Assembly: GCA_964019415.1 (NCBI GenBank)
Contig: OZ025871.1
Location: 9,345,713 to 9,409,712 of the forward strand
Reading direction: 5' to 3'
Length of the DNA: 64,000 bases
From: Ianthella basta
Lineage: Eukaryota > Porifera > Demospongiae > Verongiida > Ianthellidae
The notes below the pieces were generated by a model. The model was not told where the DNA came from. It saw nothing but the letters and a program-made list of their open reading frames with translations, and did no database searches. The first letter of the stretch is position 1; every line of letters starts with the position of its first letter. Positions 36,701-45,695 of this stretch are shown in pieces. The translations under genes and the position numbers were made by a program.

Positions 36701-38496
36701 CAGTGGACAGTAGCTACAACCAAACTACCTGAGAACATTTTTGCTTTTGGCATGAAAGCCATTACTGACACTCTCCCACACAATAGCAACCTTTGCCTTT
36801 GGAAGAAGATCCAAAGTAATCACTGCCCCATATGTTCCAGTGACAGCATCAAACATCGTCAGACGCAATTGCATGTACTGAACAACTGTCCCACTGCACT
36901 CAAACAAGGCCGATACAATGTCAGACACAACAAGGTCCTGTTGATCCTTTTTCATCATCTGCAGGCCAACATTCCACCCTCGTTTTCTGTTACGGCAGAC
37001 CTAGATGGTACAGACTATCGTATCCCCCAATACCTACTGACCGACCTAAGACCAGACATCATTGTCTGGAATGATCATCGGATACATATTTTTGAGCTCA
37101 CTGTTTGCTGGGAAGGAAATTTCCAGGACGCTGCAATCAGGAAGGAGGCCAAATATCTACACCTTCTAGAAGTAGTGAGGCAGAAAGGTATTGCAGGAAG
37201 CCTGCATACCATACAGGTTGGCAGCAGAGGCTTCCTAGACGTTCGAAGCCTAGACTATCTCTTTAACCTAACGAACACCAACAGAACCACAAGATATCAA
37301 GTGCAAGAGCAACTCATACAAGCAGCGCTATGTGGCTCATACACTATCTGGGCACTGAGAAACGCAGCAAGTTTTTCATCATACAGCAGTTAAACACATA
37401 AGGTATTATTCACTGTAACACATTTTTTTTTTTTTTTTTTTTTTTTTCCAAGCAGTATCATAGCGTACATGTAATGTCATTGCTAGTCTCTGTAGGTTAT
37501 AGCTATCATACACAATTGTTGTTGAGGTCAGGACTAACTGATGTGCCATGTGTTCCACAGCATGCTGAGCATCACCTGTTTTAAACTCAACACCATTTCT
37601 TTTGCTCTGTACTGATGTTGAGTAAATGAAATGTGAATTTAAAAAAAAAAAAAAAAAAAAAGTGTGTGTGTGATGTAGCTATGTCTGGTGGCAGTGGTGT
37701 GTGTGTACTGTCACTGAGGTGTATGACACAATGTCATGTTTCCAATCATGAGTGACAGAGCAGCGACCGAATTAAGGGAGCAAGTGTTTCGAGTTGGGGC
37801 GACGGCCTCACGAATTTTTAACTCGAAATACTTTTTAGCATGCATGTATCTCACTCCCATCATCTCCACCCACATGTGTACCAGTGTACTTGTACTGTGT
37901 TTGCCAGTACACTGCTACCACTGCTACGTATTATACTACCTTCCGTATCTCTCAGGGTCCTCTGCACACACACTCTCTTCCTGTCTCTCAATAATGCTGT
38001 TTTTCTAACTCCTCCCTTCGCTGCCTCCTATACAGGCAGCTAGTGTAATATTTAGCTCATGAAACGCAGCTATTGATTTCTACTGTGCTGTTTATCTAAG
38101 GATAATTGTGGTTGTGCTAATTCATGGACAAGCAGTGTTCAGCATATGCAAAGTATATACTTGTTGCAAATGTCATGCAACTCAGGATTCAATTCTGCAC
38201 TTTGCTCTCACTTTTTGCTCAAATGATTTAGTCCCATGCTTACAGCAACAAGCGATTGCAAAGTTCAGAAGTGAATCATAAGTCTAATGACTGTTGTGAC
38301 AACTACATTGAAAAATGCTGTATTCCTGTTTGTATTTTTTATAGTTATATATTATTTGTATATTTGTGTTTGTATAGAGAACAATACAACCCATTGACAC
38401 TGTAAGCACTGGCTATACACCTAAGTTGGTATTGCCGGTTACATATTGTTGTGAGTTATTTTTGTCAAATCTGCCTGTGCTGGAGATTTCACTGTG

Positions 38497-38535
<39 letters not shown>

Positions 38536-40760
38536 TTGTAGCTATGTCTGGTGACAGTGGTGTGTGTGCTGAGGTCACTGAGGTGTATGACACAATATCA
38601 TGTTTACCAATTATGAGTGACAGAGCAGCGACCGAAGGTAGCAAGTATTTCGAGTTGGGGCGGCAGCCCTACAAGTTTTTTAACTTGAAATGCTTGTTCC
38701 TCTTGGTACGCTGCAAGGGTAGCTCGTTTCAGAACATCTCTCCCCTGGTGATTCTCTAAGGCGTGGTGCCTCTGAGAAAGTTTGGTAGCAATCTACTACC
38801 GGACGCGGGAAATGTCGGCTTGTAAGTTTCTCACAAAGCTCGTTCACTTCTCCCTCCTCGGTTGAGGGTTGTTTAACGAACGAAAACCTTATTTATATAC
38901 GTATCTATCACCGAACTTCACTAGCCAAAACTTTGAATAAAACCAAATGTTTCAACAACTATACAGTTGTCATCGTCAGTGGCGAATACAAAACAAAGGA
39001 TAAGCTCGCTTTAAGTACACTAAAAAAGGCAGGAAAAGGTATGAAATCAAAACGGGAGTGACAGCTAATGACATATATGAATAAATTAACAGTTGAAATT
39101 AAGGGGGGACAGAGTTAGTGATCTAATTAGAAAACAAAGAATTGTATAGCTGGGGCATAGAGCCTTTGTCCCTATTTAATGATCTGACCTGTGATCTAAT
39201 GTGCACGGATTCTAAGATTAGTCTCTGGTGCAAGTGTGGCTGGTGTTCTAGTACCTTGATGTTGTCCCAATCTACTGGGTGGTGGGCTCCCCAGGCATGC
39301 TCTGCCAGTGCAGAGGTGGCTGCTTGCCCTGACTCCACTGCCCACCTGTGTTCACTCAGCCGTTGGTCAACATGCCATCTCTGTACATCATGCAATGTTC
39401 TGTTCATTGTTATATCAGGTCCCCATCTCAACTGTGTGAATTTTGAACCATGTGAAGAGAATGGTGAATGCTACTGTCATGTGCCTAACAATGTAACATT
39501 CCAGTATGACCAATTTATGGAACTGACAGTGGACGTGACCAACTCTAGTCCAGCTTTGAGTTGCACATGGTACACTGTTAGTAACGAACAGCCACAAGTC
39601 AAGAATACATCAATCAATCAAACAGTTGAGAGTATACTTAGTCCAAGTTTCTTCAAAGTCAGAGGGGACAAGAATCAGGTGATTATAATTATAACCATGC
39701 AGTCAGAGCAAATTGTCTGACATATACTGGCATCTCTTCCCTTGATACAGACACTGACTTTCATAACTGGGTTATCAAACTACTATTTCCGAAGAAATAT
39801 AACCTTTACGTGCACTGATAATGGGTCACATAGCTCCATTGTCTACCCGCTGGGTGAAATCAGCCGCCGTCATCCTAAATGTAAAAGTGAGTATTAACCT
39901 AGTGGGTGAACAGCATGCAGCTAGGGAAATGTAGACTGTTCAAAGTCCATGTATATATCAGGTGCCTACTTAAATGTAGTATAATATAGTAGAGGCAATT
40001 ATTTGTGTTTTAGAACATAATGGAGCATAGCATTTTCTAATTCAAATGTATTCAAATGCACTGTGGTATATTGCTACTGTGTGTGCTCTATACCTTAGAA
40101 TATGATCCTCAACAATGGCCCTACATTGTGAGCGCATATGAGCCAGTGATTGTCTCAACTGTAGTTAGTTCGAAGTCATCACTCATGATCGGCCCAGTCC
40201 TTGTGAAGAACCTAGGCAGAGATGTTGCCAACACAAGGGGGCAATTGCTCCAAGCCATGATGAATGGAAGCACAGTGGGATCCTGTCATTATTCTCTGGA
40301 TGATGTTCCTCACCACAATGGTCATGTTATGACCACTCCTTGTCACGGTGAATTGGAGGGTTGGACTCTTAGTTGTTCCATTAATTGTGAAAGAGGATAT
40401 TTGCGGTACTCCCTCCAGAAGCAAGGTGTTCACATGAATGACAATGGAAAGTACTTCTTTATCATTAAAAACGCTGTCGTTGCAGAAGGTGTCCGTGCCA
40501 CTGATGTGCACGTCAGAAATGTGGCCTCCTCTTGGTCCTCCTTTGTGGAGTACCTTGCAATCATCATCACCCTTGCTGCACTCTTGGCTGTTGTGCTATG
40601 CGCTTGTTGTGTGGTTGTGTGTTTGTTGACGGGATGGAAGAAATGCAGAAAGGCAGACCCAGAACTCCAATCACTTTTGGGTAGCTCAGACGGATTCGTT
40701 GATGTGGAAGGTGTGCAAGCAGGTGCGTTATCAGACAGCACGTCAGTGCTGTCTATGTAG
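30128..40760 (+). CDS. Family 1 Ig-like transmembrane receptor, gene C
   Basis: Exons: 30128-30221 (signal peptide, MMSFAGELLKFAILIYAAG), 39419-39678, 39751-39886 and 40099-40760, with the same phases as A and B. The product is about 383 residues. Exon 2 is 24 bp longer (extra residues around NTSINQTVESIL). Exon 3 ends at an AAAA/GTGAGT donor. Exon 4 has an Ig-like NDNGKYF motif, a helix (YLAIIITLAALLAVVLCACC), the GWKKCRK stop-transfer and a longer tail ending LSDSTSVLSM because the TGA of A and B is absent. Intron 1 is 9.2 kb and houses foldbacks, MITEs, RLE element 3 and a Penelope fragment. No counterpart of the alternative tail exon was found. Linking exon 1 to exon 2 across that intron is an inference. 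Confidence 0.7.
30755..31413. repeat. Single-arm copy of the foldback repeat, split by a nested element
   Basis: Starts GAGAGGTCAGTTCATTGCAG and continues through CTACCAGCCTTCTACACC to GCCACAGACAGCTG, matching one arm of 11222-12081. It is interrupted at 30929-31338 by another element. Confidence 0.75.
30929..31338. mobile_element. Nested palindromic DNA element with terminal inverted repeats
   Basis: About 410 bp between two copies of CCCATTACTAG (30918-30928 and 31339-31349). Ends carry GTATAATTTTCGGACCAAAA and its exact complement. The inversion continues inward (ATTAGATATAGGGGC against GCCCCTATCTAAT). No transposase frame. A non-autonomous MITE. The 11-bp repeat is longer than the 8 bp of hAT elements, and may include bases of chance identity. 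Confidence 0.8.
31434..31820. repeat. Dispersed repeat R-A (intron 1 of gene C)
   Basis: GTTAGAAGGCGGCGCGAG through GTGTTGCTTCAGCTTAGCTG matches 59127-59490 closely. Confidence 0.7.
31821..32077. mobile_element. Complete palindromic MITE
   Basis: Two arms of about 100 bp, GTAAGGATGTAGGATGGCAT ... GTGGAGCATTAACCATTGTC and the reverse complement, surround a short centre. The termini resemble CAGAAATAATAATTTTT and its complement ending TATTATTTCTAG. Two half copies follow at 32095-32250 and 32877-33010. Non-coding. Confidence 0.85.
32095..32250. mobile_element. Half copy of palindromic MITE
   Basis: AATGTAAGGATGTAGGGATG and ATGGAGCAATGACCATGGTC match one arm; the region after it is unrelated. 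Confidence 0.65.
32340..32865 (-). repeat. Dispersed repeat R-A, reversed copy
   Basis: Reverse complement of the R-A copy near 58900-59300. TGGCGTCCGCCCGTTGGTCA and GGGAATCGTGGCAAGCGCC are recognisable. A plus-strand open stretch here is not conserved. Confidence 0.65.
32877..33010. mobile_element. Half copy of palindromic MITE
   Basis: TGCAGGGATGGCACAAAAAG and CAGTGAAGCGTTAACCGTGA match one arm of the family. Confidence 0.65.
33012..33160 (+). other. Unassigned GC-richer stretch with a coding-like frame
   Basis: A frame reading SKRRLSELWTFSSDADRG and on to DFAPRLLQ then stop has a protein-like composition and lies in a GC- and CpG-richer patch (33010-33420). I do not recognise it and no second copy is present for comparison. 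It could be a relic exon or chance. Confidence 0.2.
33484..33740 (+). repeat. Two tandem (GT)n/CRE units ahead of RLE element 3
   Basis: Two monomers start GTCATGTGTCTGCTGGAGAT, continue through a (GT)n tract and end TGACGTCATAAAAATGGC. TGACGTCA (a perfect CRE/ATF palindrome) is at 33582-33589 and 33724-33731. The left half of each monomer matches host repeat at 38474-38500, so the repeat probably includes flanking DNA as well as the element's 5' end. The second CRE is about 110 bp upstream of the retrotransposon ATG. Confidence 0.75.
33721..37661 (+). mobile_element. RLE-type non-LTR retrotransposon, element 3
   Basis: About 3.9 kb including the ORF, a T-rich run (37424-37447) and a terminal A-run of about 22 (37640-37661). 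Beyond the A-run comes GTGTGTGTG...GTAGCTATGTCTGGTGGCAG. The same host sequence, uninterrupted, is seen at 38474-38570. The element therefore seems to have landed in the (GT)n of a host repeat. The 5' boundary is uncertain because the (GT)n is tandemly repeated. Confidence 0.75.
33842..37393 (+). CDS. Retrotransposon polyprotein of element 3 (two zinc fingers, RT, RLE)
   Basis: Intact 1183-residue frame. Two Cys-Cys-His-Cys fingers near residues 100-118 (CPFCSKTFKVLGKHLQYC) and 153-173 (CPHCNQSFSRLDLHLRR). A basic linker precedes the reverse transcriptase, which shows WLDIANAYGSVHH near 573, YQGDPLSAAIFN near 632 and YADDTC near 675. A Cys-Cys-His-Cys knuckle (CPICSSDS...) is near 994. The endonuclease core is RPDIIVWNDHRIHIFELTV near 1070. 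Lacks the N-terminal cysteine cluster of elements 1 and 2 and is a different lineage of RLE retrotransposon, perhaps near Hero or NeSL. No frame damage, so potentially recent. Confidence 0.93.
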   Translation: MSELRKPEDQPSIVRNSRSRAFPAGKVSDPHHTTQALGANLRPDPSLSDVSQSCGTRYHLRQTNSRTQRSDYSNLPNARVPVNMKQQSSDSGDLRKTSSVCPFCSKTFKVLGKHLQYCKERKGRPYDDFLAVNNGSQRKVTKPMASQPVHSLCPHCNQSFSRLDLHLRRNASCSTKANKMFVTAESQQQSHSGQITDTWSYNTFQKSEFEQSELPAFHLKPAISLPNCQQKHEWFEVNQHIEVHIAPRVYAANTVEEKNAILSADLYDHLAQKFGTVPPHTKKVGRKPHNRTIKKVREMKNKLKRDFRNAKKRNAPKEELAECAKSYHQCLRELNRLLKETNDRSDERNAASTRNKFNHNFWKFTKSLLDDENVETTQPTFSKEEAHSYFSRVYSSSPHVFVDPPWLPRAPDPGVVFNIAEFEVEEIEEAVRRSRSSSTPSPLDQIGYRVFKMCPAIVPILVHIFNRAWCTGTIPTSWQVAVIKLLPKSTSASDPADPSLFRPIALTSCIGKLYTSILKKRLMVFMTGNHYINQDVQKAFLDGVPGCVEHQFKLWSALTDARRNQRNIHVCWLDIANAYGSVHHNLIVHALHHYHLPAHFIRIVSSLYSNLCAVVSTHQWISNPFHLQIGVYQGDPLSAAIFNVVINLLLDTIQSQCHHIGYRFSSSSVVIPALQYADDTCLVSNNKENCQTMLDVTQRWLEWALMKAKVNKCVAVAITGQTGRVYDPKLAMAGEPLPFLADKAVKFLGLPITTRFDSEEIKSNLMSKLERYLTRVHEAPLTRQQKLRIYKEALIPRLNWLLTIADLPLTWVERTLEPLARKYLKIWSGLPRCADPSRLYLPRSLGGLEMPSLPTVFKKLQVTRYTGLLTSRDACCRFLAQRQSDHDKGMAKKFLAAVEANQIVSQHPELSRKQISKHAATEVFEADTQAHLHHARSLQRERDLIQQENKADDQWTVATTKLPENIFAFGMKAITDTLPHNSNLCLWKKIQSNHCPICSSDSIKHRQTQLHVLNNCPTALKQGRYNVRHNKVLLILFHHLQANIPPSFSVTADLDGTDYRIPQYLLTDLRPDIIVWNDHRIHIFELTVCWEGNFQDAAIRKEAKYLHLLEVVRQKGIAGSLHTIQVGSRGFLDVRSLDYLFNLTNTNRTTRYQVQEQLIQAALCGSYTIWALRNAASFSSYSS
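37662..37830 (+). repeat. Host repeat R-D, right part after element 3
   Basis: GTAGCTATGTCTGGTGGCAG through GTGACAGAGCAGCGACCGAA and CGAGTTGGGGCGACGGCC matches 38536-38700. The two copies differ by small indels. Confidence 0.8.
37831..38473. other. Non-coding intron sequence of gene C
   Basis: No conserved frame, no strong repeat and no motif recognised. Confidence 0.5.
38474..38700 (+). repeat. Host repeat R-D with uninterrupted (GT)n
   Basis: TGCTGGAGATTTCACTGTGC, a (GT)n tract (38498-38534), then TAGCTATGTCTGGTGACAGT. This is the empty counterpart of the site occupied by element 3. Confidence 0.8.
38930..39380 (-). mobile_element. Penelope-like element fragment (GIY-YIG C-terminus and 3' UTR)
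   Basis: The minus strand at about 39378-39123 encodes RLSEHRWAVESG, SALAEHAWGAHHPVDWDNIK, LHQRLILESVHIR and LNRDKGSMPQLYNSL. This is the typical end of the GIY-YIG endonuclease of Penelope-like elements. Homology to units A and B resumes at CTGTACATCATGCAATGTT (39381), so the fragment abuts the acceptor region of gene C exon 2. No reverse transcriptase remains. Confidence 0.8.
38949..38979 (-). ncRNA. Hammerhead-like core in Penelope 3' UTR (degenerate or partial)
   Basis: On the minus strand CTGACGA is followed by a stem (ACAACT, loop GTAT, AGTTGT) and then GAAAC. CTGANGA, helix II and GAAA are the conserved core of hammerhead ribozymes, which are known in Penelope-like elements. I cannot find a convincing helix III and cleavage site, so activity is doubtful. 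Confidence 0.3.
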
Positions 40761-40804
40761 GGGTGGCAGTGGTTGTTTGTACGTATGCAGTAACACAATG
40801 GAAA

Positions 40805-41560
40805 AGTTGCACAACTTCTGAATCAGACCGAAAACTGATAAACAAAGCACTCCATGAAGATTGAAGCGTGGACTGAACAGTGCACATAGCTAACCTTACT
40901 TCCCAGCAAATGTGCACCTACATGTAGAGAGCACCCTTAGCATTCCCGTGTTTCCTCTTCTTATTTTCTGACAGCAGTATAGGGCACAAAACAAATGGAC
41001 CAGGAGATTAATGTTTCTTGCATAATGCCACATTATGCAGTTTGGCCTAGCTGTACATTCCTTTGTAGACTAGAAGATGGCGTGGTTTAATGCGGAAGAC
41101 GGCTTTTACCCTGACTGCCTCCTTAGTACTTGGTCAGCGGGGCAAACATCATTTCAATTACATAATACAACCGGATGAAACTGGTGTCACTGGAAATCTG
41201 GTATCCCCAAGTGGATACCTACTGTCCCAAAGTGGGGCAGTTATGAAATGGGGCATTTGAGTCTCACGCAACCACAGTTTCTAGCTAGCTATATTCACTA
41301 GTGATTATGGTATGGGATACGTTATTCCCTGGATAGTCAGGGGGTAGTGAATTCGCTATATAGGAGGGCACATTATTCACTGGGGATATTGTATGAGCAA
41401 TACGGTATTCATGATTGCTCTGAAACTGGCATGACTGGTGCCATTCCAGAGCAGCTGTGCACATGCAGCATCCAGAGGCTCCTCCTTCTGTTGTCCTGCC
41501 CCACAGTGGACTTCTTCGCCTTACTCTATGATTTAATGTCCATGGCACTTGGCTTTGTGG
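40805..41560. repeat. Dispersed repeat R-A (unit C copy)
   Basis: GAAAACTGATAAACAAAGCA, GGTTTAATGCGGAAGACGGC and CTGGTGCCATTCCAGAGCAG match other copies; interrupted and diverged. Confidence 0.65.
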
Positions 41561-41644
41561 AGTATTATTTTGCAATGTTGGTACTATTTCTCAAATGCAA
41601 ATTGCAGCTAGGTAATTATGTATGTAGCTAGCTACAAGTTATAG

Positions 41645-41915
41645 TTAACATTTTTCACAAACTTTTACTGTAAGGATGTAAGAATGGCATAAAAGGGCAG
41701 AAACAAATAAAGGTCGTGACGCTGTGGAGCATTAACTATGGACCCATGCACATTCAAGGATGTAAGACTATGTTAAGGTGCAGCTACACTCTTGCATGTA
41801 GGGACCATGGTTAGTGCTCCACTGTGTAACACCCTTTACTTATTTCTGCCCCTTCTGTGCCAGCCCTGGCTACATCCTTACTATTTTTGAAGAAATATTT
41901 TATTAGTAGTAGTAG
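41645..41915. mobile_element. Complete palindromic MITE (unit C)
   Basis: Arms GTAAGGATGTAAGAATGGCA ... GTGGAGCATTAACTATGG and the complementary CCATGGTTAGTGCTCCAC ... GTGCCAGCCCTGGCTACATC. In A and B the centre of this copy is deleted (15290-15500), so the unit C copy is the fuller form. Confidence 0.8.
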
Positions 41916-42165
41916 AACAATAAACAAGCTTAAGCGAATAGATTCACTGCATGACATTGCACGGAACTGAATGCAGAATTATAGCCAATCTATGGAATGC
42001 ATGTGCAAATACGTATTGCATGCAGTGAATTTTGAAACAAATTCCTCGACATGTGTTTTTACACAAGCACAATAATTTTGTATGTATATACACCTGCACT
42101 TACACGAATCTTCGTATATGTATCTCTCACCACACATGCATGCTCGTGCATGCACACACGCACAC

Positions 42166-42171
<6 letters not shown>

Positions 42172-42212
<41 letters not shown>
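42172..42212. repeat. (CA)n microsatellite
   Basis: Nearly pure CA run. Confidence 0.97.
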
Positions 42213-42217
<5 letters not shown>

Positions 42218-42310
42218 GCACACTATACAGCGGAGTACAAGAGTATGGGCAGCAGCGCTTGGACTGACTGGACAAGAGAAATAATTGTATGATCTCCATC
42301 TCTTCTGCAA

Positions 42311-43740
42311 TCTAAGTATTGAATTACTATGATCTTGGAACTTTGTGCACTATGTTTCGTAGATGATTGATGTGCATGGTATTACACTAATCTTTGTTAT
42401 GCATTCTTCCATGGCTGTAATTTTCCCTTTCTAACAGCCATTATTATAGGTTTATTCTTGTTACCACTCAAGCAATATAAAAAATATTATACAATGTTGC
42501 ACATCAGCTGCTGAAGTTTGTTTTTTTGTAGGCAGCAGTTTCCAATCAGAGAATACCTACATGCATCATAATTTATTGTGGCTATGTATAGGTACAGTAT
42601 GTATTTTAATTACACAGTAATTATAAAATAACCACACCACAGGGTGTAAATAAGGTATACAGATACATTGATGATAATAATACATTGATGCCATCATTGC
42701 CAGGAAAAATTATATTGCATAAGTGTCCGTCATTGCAATCACAGGTGTTAAAACTGCACATGATGATCATGACATGCTTAACTAAGTATAACATAGCCGG
42801 GCAGCTGCAAACAGAAAAAACACAGACACTCAAGAATTGGACATGCACACAAAGTTGCACAAGCTACATTCTACAGCCTCTGAATGAACAAAACTCATTC
42901 GAATTGTGTCTGCATGATGACATTGCAGTTGTCGGTGTTGTGGCTGCCCCAGCTTTGCATGTACGGCACTCTGGAAGGGAGAGGCTGCATGACAGACCAA
43001 GCTGTGAATGCTGTTGCTTGTTGGAGTTTACCAACCAGATTTGAGGAAGACAAACAAGATACCAGAGGAGGATTGTTCATCTGTTTGCTTCTTTCATAAA
43101 TGACTTGTACGTCATCTAGGAATGAAAGAACAGACACAGTTCGAGTACTTAGGGCGAGGGGACCAAAGGAGTGTGCGATGAGGTTGCAACAGCCTAAACC
43201 TTGTTATAAGTAGTCTCCATTATCTGACCACTCCCTCACCATTGTCATTGGTTGGACAACAGACTGAGATTGAGTCTCCTTATTAAGTGACCTGAGGAAT
43301 TCGAAATGGGAGAGGGCAAACATTAAAAGCATGCAACTATATCATATGGACTGGTGTGAAAGAATAGCAAAGAGAGAGAATATGACAGTTTACAGTGAGG
43401 AAGCCACATGGGACTGTCAAGAGGGTGGCATAAGGATGGCCATGTCAGGGCTGAAGATTTGCTGCTTTGGAGAAGAAACCTCTCATATTGTTCCTTCATT
43501 TTATGTGCTGAATTATTGTATGAAAGTTCCTGACTCTCATGCAAGAAGTGGTGGCATGCCGAAAAGCAATTGCAACCGAGTGATTGTATGCTCGAGACCT
43601 TCCATCACCTGTACTCCATTTAAATACTTTCTTCCACTAAGACACCAATAAATATAGTTATGTGCAGGTGCACGAGGAATGTGCATGCTATGTTGTATGT
43701 ACTAATATACATATATACTATCTAGTACTATGCACACAGT
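42311..43740. other. Convergent intergenic region between the two receptor families
   Basis: Separates the plus-strand family 1 genes from the minus-strand family 2 genes. Several open stretches of about 80-120 codons exist (for example 42685-43044 and 43331-43651 on plus, 42895-43137 on minus). None has a recognisable domain or a second copy, so I do not call a gene. Confidence 0.5.
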
Positions 43741-43762
43741 AATCGAGTCTCAAGTTACTGCC

Positions 43763-43768
43763 TTTATT
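43763..43768 (-). terminator. Candidate poly(A) signal of gene D
   Basis: AATAAA on the minus strand, about 80 bp beyond the stop of the candidate last exon at 43845-43919. Confidence 0.45.
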
Positions 43769-43844
43769 GTTCCGATGCACTCTTTGGAACAAACAGTGAA
43801 AGTACTGGACATGTGCTTCTTTCCAATAATATTCTAATGACATG

Positions 43845-43919
43845 TTAAGCAGCAGCGGTGGGGGAATTCCCCTTGGTCACTTGCTGGTACTCCTTCGTCA
43901 GGTGTAGGGCTTCGATCAC
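43845..43919 (-). CDS. Candidate last (tail) exon of gene D
   Basis: Acceptor TTACATCCTTAG followed by 24 codons (VIEALHLTKEYQQVTKGNSP...) and TAA, with AATAAA 80 bp further on. Codon-like and tail-like, with a tyrosine in EYQQV. It fits a phase-0 donor, whereas the membrane exon of D as drawn ends in phase 2, so another exon may lie between or the model is wrong. Confidence 0.4.
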   Translation of the reverse strand: MIEALHLTKEYQQVTKGNSPTAAA

Positions 43920-44859
43920 CTAAGGATGTAACAAGATTGAATTATTGTATAACAGTAGTAGAACAGTATGAGTTAAACTAAGCCACCATACACAGGATTG
44001 CTTGAAGTTCAACAGGGGCAATGGAGTTTCAGAGCACACTTGCAAAAGTTGTCGACACAGTTCAATTTCTACTGTACATACAGATCAGCAGAATTTCACA
44101 TTATATTACATTATAATTGGTAACCCATGGAATTTGTAAATACTGCGTAAGTCTGCAGCTGTCTGATATTGTGCCTGCATTGTGTATGTACATGTGAGCA
44201 TGTGTGTGACTGTGCATGTGTGTTGAGTACATGTGTCAGCACTCTATTTCACAGTATTCAATGATCACTTCGTAATTATCTACCACAATGAATGAAGCAA
44301 AGCTAATTTTCATGCAGATATGGATTGTGTGATCTTGTTTCTGACCATGAGTGATGCAGACAAGTCCCCAAGTGTAACTGCATGTATGCATGTACTATAT
44401 TGTTATAAGTTGTCTGCTGTCTGCTGTCTCTAATTTATAATATAATTATAATTGTGATGGCATGTATGTGTTAGTATATGCCCAATGTCAAGGGAATGCT
44501 ATATAAGGTATCCTGCCAGCACAGCAAACCAACTGTATGATACTGTTCAGTTCCTGTATGGTAATGTACATTAAATATATGCTTTACTTCACTAAGGTAG
44601 AGCCTTGAAGAATGCGTACACGTATAAATGTAATTTTATGCACACCATTCAATATATCAATTTCATGCTTGCATGGCAGAAGTCATGCAAGAAAGCAAAG
44701 TGGTGCAGAAGGAGTGGACTAAATGTATATAGCCTCGGTGACTCCCATGAGGTAGACACATCTCCTCTATGGTTTGTAATCTCTGTTCAATAAGTGACAA
44801 CATAATTCATGAACCACAATGAACTGCTAAAATCCTTTTTGAAATTGTACAAACTGCAG

Positions 44860-45100
44860 AAAGTACATATATATACATGCTCCTGCCTATCACACTACTA
44901 GGCTTATGTAGCCACATTAAATAATATTTGCTGAAACATATGCATGAAGTTGTGCTTCTTGAACTGACAGATCTGCAAACTTCCAAACCCAAGTACGTAG
45001 TTACAAGCCATTAAAACTTGGCTGAGCATATAACCCATAACAACACTACATAATGTCATCACATGATGAATGCTAACCACAGGGGAAAGTCCCATGCATT
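44860..45100. repeat. Dispersed repeat R-C, copy 1
   Basis: GAACTGACAGATCTGCAAAC through GACCCATAACAACAC-like sequence to GGGGAAAGTCCCATGCAT. Further copies at 48690-48900 and 49400-49550. Non-coding, within or beside gene D. Confidence 0.65.
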
Positions 45101-45695
45101 AGTTCACAGTAGCGCTGCAGTTAATCTAGAGTCTACAGAGCAAATGGTCAGCACGAGGTTCTTGATAAGCATAAGATAGAGGTATCGGTCTTCTCTAGAA
45201 ATAATTTGATGCAGCTGTAGCTTGGATATAGCCTGGAGCGATAAAACGTTTGCAATAACATACAAGCTATAATGACAGAAAATTCTATAATTATATAAAA
45301 TTAACAGGAATCTATGAATGACCAACAATAAAGTTATGGATACATGCAACAGTCACTACGATATATCTTATTACTGTGGAGCAAGGGAACACACAAAGGA
45401 AATACAAATTACAAATTACAGGTGTACAGTTTATGTTTTATGCACAGCCTACTTTATCCATATCCAGTTCACGTCTGCAAACGAACGAAAAGGAGGAGAT
45501 GAAAATCTCAACAGTTAGCCAGACTCAATTGTTAAGTCCAATTGCTTACAAAATGACATGTCTCAACATGTATTAACAGCATTGTGTATAGGAGGATAAC
45601 AGACAACCAGCAAGTTAAGACATGCATGTTCCTCAGTCTCTTGTAATTATACAAAGCCATGACATTCCATATGACTAATAATTGGTCAAGTCCGT

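Larger units (their letters stand above)
39381..42310 (+). repeat. Tandem duplication unit C, diverged right part
   Basis: Homologous to about 12120-15890 of unit A: exons 2-4 of the receptor gene, R-A repeat, MITE and CA tract follow in order. It is clearly more diverged than A is from B, and lacks most of introns 2 and 3. Homology stops near 42310, before the alternative tail exon and inverted exon. Confidence 0.85.

Noticed and set aside
43331..43651. 106-codon open frame on plus in the convergent region
   Set aside because: No recognisable motif, no paralogue in the window, and codon context typical of AT-rich intergenic DNA.
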